Origin: Streptococcaceae bacterium
GTDB taxonomy: Bacteria > Bacillota > Bacilli > Lactobacillales > Streptococcaceae
DNA: 7,908 bases
NCBI GenBank assembly: GCA_031285105.1
Contig: JAITWV010000382.1
Coordinates: 1-7,908 of the forward strand
Reading direction: 5' to 3'
A program made the position numbers and the translations under genes. Positions 6,329 to 7,908 of the stretch are shown piece by piece (within the stretch, counting starts at the first letter, position 1; each line of letters begins with the position of its first letter). The notes under the pieces were generated by a model. It was not told the origin of the DNA, searched no databases, and saw only the letters and a program-made list of their open reading frames with translations.

Positions 6329-7457
6329 GATTTTCTTCTATTGGTTCATAATATTGGAAAATTTCCCATTCCTTAAAATCACCCTTTCCACAAGTTGGAC
6401 AGTCCTCAAATTTTGCCCATGATGGATGTGTGAATGAAGAACCATCCTCATAATTTATCTCGTACTGAGTACCTAAACTACGTGGAGTTGTATAGCCAGT
6501 TAAAACTCGTACCACTTCATCAACTATGGAGGCAGTTAATTGAAACATAGCTGGTCCGTAGGCAATTGATGGAGGATTGAACTTTATATTTCTGAATCCC
6601 ACAAACTGTTCAATAAATTTGGGGTCATTTTTAGAAAAGTTCAAATTCATACAATCAAAACATCCGGTTTGGTGGGGAATTACTGTGTAAACACGTCCAC
6701 GACTCACTTGTGAAGCACCGAAAACGCAAGGTAGATTCGCTTGAACAATTGCTTGATTTACAATTCTGTGAATAACAAATGGTGGTTCATCAATCGCACA
6801 AATAACTAAATCTACATCTTCGGTAAAGGACAGCACATCTTCAACAGTTACGATTTTTTTATTATAACTTTCTACTTGAATATTGGGATTCATAGCAAGA
6901 ATACTCTCTTTAGCTACTTCATTTTTTAAACGATTTACATCACTTTCTTTGTAAATGAATTGTCGCCCCAAATTGCTTACTTCCACACGGTCATAGTCTA
7001 CAATTTTTATTTTCTTAACACCCAGTCCAGCAAGAAGTGTTAAGATATTTGAACCACCTCCACCCAATCCTAAAAGCAGTATCGTAGATTGATTCAATTT
7101 TCTTTGGTAGTTAAAACGATTTTCACTCACATCAGTAAAACGACTAAAATAGTTTACATTTGCTAGATAGCGTTCTTCTATTTCTTCGTGGGCATACGCT
7201 TCTTCAAGTACACCTTGTTCATTTAGTAAGTTAATACCATCCAAAATGTCAGTATCTGTTAGATGAGGATATTCCCTTTGCATTTCAAGAACAATATCCT
7301 CAACTTTTCTATCTCCTGTTAGCTTGTTTGTCAAAGTCCAAAATTCTTTCGTAGAATCTTCAAACTCAGTGGTAATACCTAATTGAGCTCCAATTCTAAA
7401 ACATTCTTCATTTAATTGATATTTAGGATAAATTGGTTTAATACGTGGATATTCCAT
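6321..7457 (-). CDS. E1-like/MccB-type adenylating enzyme of RiPP synthesis
   Basis: A 378-residue member of the ThiF/MoeB/MccB family, which uses ATP to adenylate a carboxylate on a peptide or small protein. Residues about 10-90 look like an RRE or peptide-clamp domain similar to that of MccB. The adenylation domain has the nucleotide loop GLGGGGSN at 130-137, Asp154 and Asp156 in VDYDRVEVSNLGRQF, Arg165, Lys178 and Asp223. Two CxxC pairs (266/269 and 353/356) form the family's structural zinc site. All key residues are present. The start at 7457 has GGAGG 10 nt upstream. It follows the 21-codon precursor gene after 198 bp containing a terminator-like hairpin, the same order as mccA-hairpin-mccB in microcin C. 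The peptide substrate is inferred. ThiF or MoeB housekeeping roles are unlikely given the context and the N-terminal extension. Confidence 0.87.
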   Translation of the reverse strand: MEYPRIKPIYPKYQLNEECFRIGAQLGITTEFEDSTKEFWTLTNKLTGDRKVEDIVLEMQREYPHLTDTDILDGINLLNEQGVLEEAYAHEEIEERYLANVNYFSRFTDVSENRFNYQRKLNQSTILLLGLGGGGSNILTLLAGLGVKKIKIVDYDRVEVSNLGRQFIYKESDVNRLKNEVAKESILAMNPNIQVESYNKKIVTVEDVLSFTEDVDLVICAIDEPPFVIHRIVNQAIVQANLPCVFGASQVSRGRVYTVIPHQTGCFDCMNLNFSKNDPKFIEQFVGFRNIKFNPPSIAYGPAMFQLTASIVDEVVRVLTGYTTPRSLGTQYEINYEDGSSFTHPSWAKFEDCPTCGKGDFKEWEIFQYYEPIEENHG

Positions 7458-7487
7458 AAAAATGATTCCTCCATTTTATTTCAGAAA

Positions 7488-7524
7488 AATAACCCATTAG
7501 AACTCTTCTGTCTAATAGGTTATT
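7488..7524 (-). terminator. attenuator-like hairpin between precursor and E1-like gene
   Basis: Arms 7488-7501 and 7511-7524 form a 14-bp stem with a 9-nt loop. In the minus-strand RNA all 14 positions pair, one as a U-G wobble. In the plus-strand RNA that position would be a C-A mismatch, so the element is built for the minus direction. The stem runs into TTATTTTTCTG. Partial termination here would give abundant short precursor mRNA and less full-length operon mRNA, as known for the hairpin between mccA and mccB of microcin C. Confidence 0.8.
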
Positions 7525-7655
7525 CTTCTTTGATACGAAAATAAGCTACTCAAAATTAAATATCTGCGCTGTAGATTAAACATTTAATTAGGGGAAAATG
7601 TAGCTCAATGACTCTGCAAGAGAACTACAGTAGGTCATAGTTTCTTTTTGGTTGA

Positions 7656-7721
7656 TTAAATAATAATCCACCAAGCTGTTGCATCAACCTTTTCGGCTTT
7701 ACGAACTTTTACATTTTTCAT
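7656..7721 (-). CDS. 21-residue RiPP precursor peptide (candidate)
   Basis: A 21-codon ORF starts MKNVKVRK and ends ATAWWIII, with AEKVD between. The evidence that it is real is a near-ideal ribosome binding site, AAGGAGG (7737-7731), 9 nt before the ATG, its place as first gene of an operon encoding an E1-like enzyme, a protease and exporters, and an attenuator just downstream. The likely layout is a basic leader (residues 1 to about 13, with K2, K5, R7, K8 and K11) and a hydrophobic core, A14 to I21. Microcin C-type precursors end in Asn, which this peptide lacks. Glu10, Asp13 or the terminal carboxylate of Ile21 are the possible sites of adenylation. I do not recognise the peptide from any named bacteriocin. 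It could also be a signalling peptide. Confidence 0.75.
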   Translation of the reverse strand: MKNVKVRKAEKVDATAWWIII

Positions 7722-7759
7722 GCTTGTTTTCCTCCTTTTCTATGAGTAGAATTCTGAGC

Positions 7760-7788
7760 ATTCATTAACCTACCATAGATTAATGAAT
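7760..7788 (-). promoter_or_regulatory. 9-bp inverted repeat in the precursor leader (operator or 5' UTR hairpin)
   Basis: ATTCATTAA (7760-7768) and TTAATGAAT (7780-7788) are perfect reverse complements around an 11-bp spacer. The symmetry continues two more bases (GC/GC) with one bulge. It lies 39-67 bp upstream of the precursor start codon, between the probable promoter and the ribosome binding site. There is no U-run, so it is not a terminator. It suits a repressor operator or a stabilising 5' hairpin. Confidence 0.55.
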
Positions 7789-7803
7789 TGCTTTCCTGTA
7801 AAG

Positions 7804-7812
7804 AGGATAGCA
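7804..7812 (-). promoter_or_regulatory. candidate extended -10 of the RiPP operon promoter
   Basis: On the minus strand TGCTATCCT fits an extended -10 element (TGnTATnnT), predicting a start near 7797 and a leader of about 75 nt. The -35 position (7827-7832, AGAATA) does not match consensus, which fits a promoter that needs an activator bound at the direct repeats just upstream. Other AT-rich hexamers nearby (TATTTT, TATAGG) are alternatives. Confidence 0.4.
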
Positions 7813-7836
7813 CAAAAAATAGCCTATATTCTCATC

Positions 7837-7871
7837 CTGTAACAATCAACGATTTAACTGTAACGATTAAC
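7837..7871 (-). promoter_or_regulatory. 14-bp direct repeat at 21-bp spacing, likely activator site
   Basis: On the minus strand GTTAATCGTTACAG (7871-7858) and GTTGATTGTTACAG (7850-7837) match at 12 of 14 positions and start exactly 21 bp apart, two helical turns. The whole stretch also reads as five 7-bp units of GTTAATC/GTTACAG type. Direct repeats at this spacing upstream of bacteriocin promoters are typical of LytTR-family response regulators, and GTTNAT resembles the core of that site. The regulator gene is not in the window. A related CTGTAA lies at 7796-7801, 41 bp from the nearer repeat. Confidence 0.55.
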
Positions 7872-7908
7872 AAAAATTATTTTTTTGCTGATTTTTGTAA
7901 CAAATTTG

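Noticed and set aside
6321..7457. Housekeeping ThiF or MoeB for thiamine or molybdopterin synthesis
   Set aside because: The N-terminal clamp-like extension, plasmid setting and neighbouring precursor, protease and exporter genes point to peptide modification; no ThiS or MoaD-like gene is present.
7507..7641. Two short minus-strand frames between the precursor and E1-like genes (starting near 7640 and 7582) as extra precursor peptides
   Set aside because: Neither has a convincing ribosome binding site, and the second reads into the stem of the attenuator hairpin. The 7656-7721 ORF is far better supported.

Overview
This window looks like part of a low-GC Gram-positive plasmid, probably from the Firmicutes and perhaps Lactobacillales (Enterococcus or a relative). 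The host is inferred from AT-rich coding, strong AGGAGG-type ribosome binding sites and a RepA_N-type replication initiator. No sequence search was run. All protein families were assigned by reading motifs.

Left part (1-1850): an array of 14 tandem 13-bp repeats runs from the window edge to 182. It is followed by a leader hairpin and the plus-strand initiator gene rep (251-1690). Inside rep, at 790-954, lie four copies of a second repeat family (one inverted), followed by an AT-rich stretch. This is the usual place for the origin in RepA_N plasmids. A 20-bp perfect hairpin at 1795-1846 ends the rep transcript.

Middle (1691-2388): about 700 bp without a confident gene. It holds the rep terminator, a strong minus-strand promoter driving a very short RNA or 11-codon ORF, a diverged direct repeat of about 80 bp, and two minus-strand terminators that close the operon arriving from the right.

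Right part (2389-7908): one minus-strand operon that reads as an undescribed-looking RiPP (ribosomally made, modified peptide) system. In order of transcription it contains: a 21-codon precursor peptide gene (7656-7721) ending in ATAWWIII; an attenuator-like hairpin; a 378-aa E1-like/MccB-type adenylating enzyme with a probable N-terminal peptide-clamp (RRE) domain; a 283-aa membrane HExxH metalloprotease of M50 type, also with a PqqD-like N-terminus; and two ABC transporter pairs. Genes overlap or lie within about 12 bp of each other. The second ABC ATPase is split by one in-frame ochre codon. The precursor promoter region carries a 14-bp direct repeat spaced 21 bp apart and a 9-bp inverted repeat, suggesting regulated expression.

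Inferred working model: the short peptide is made in excess of the enzymes because of the attenuator. Its basic leader is held by the RRE domains, the E1-like enzyme activates a carboxylate with ATP, the M50 protease cuts in or at the membrane, and the ABC pairs export the product and/or give self-immunity. The layout recalls both microcin C (precursor, hairpin, mccB) and the Bacillus yydFGHIJ operon (peptide, modifying enzyme, M50 protease, ABC pair), but matches neither. The precursor lacks the C-terminal Asn on which microcin C chemistry depends.
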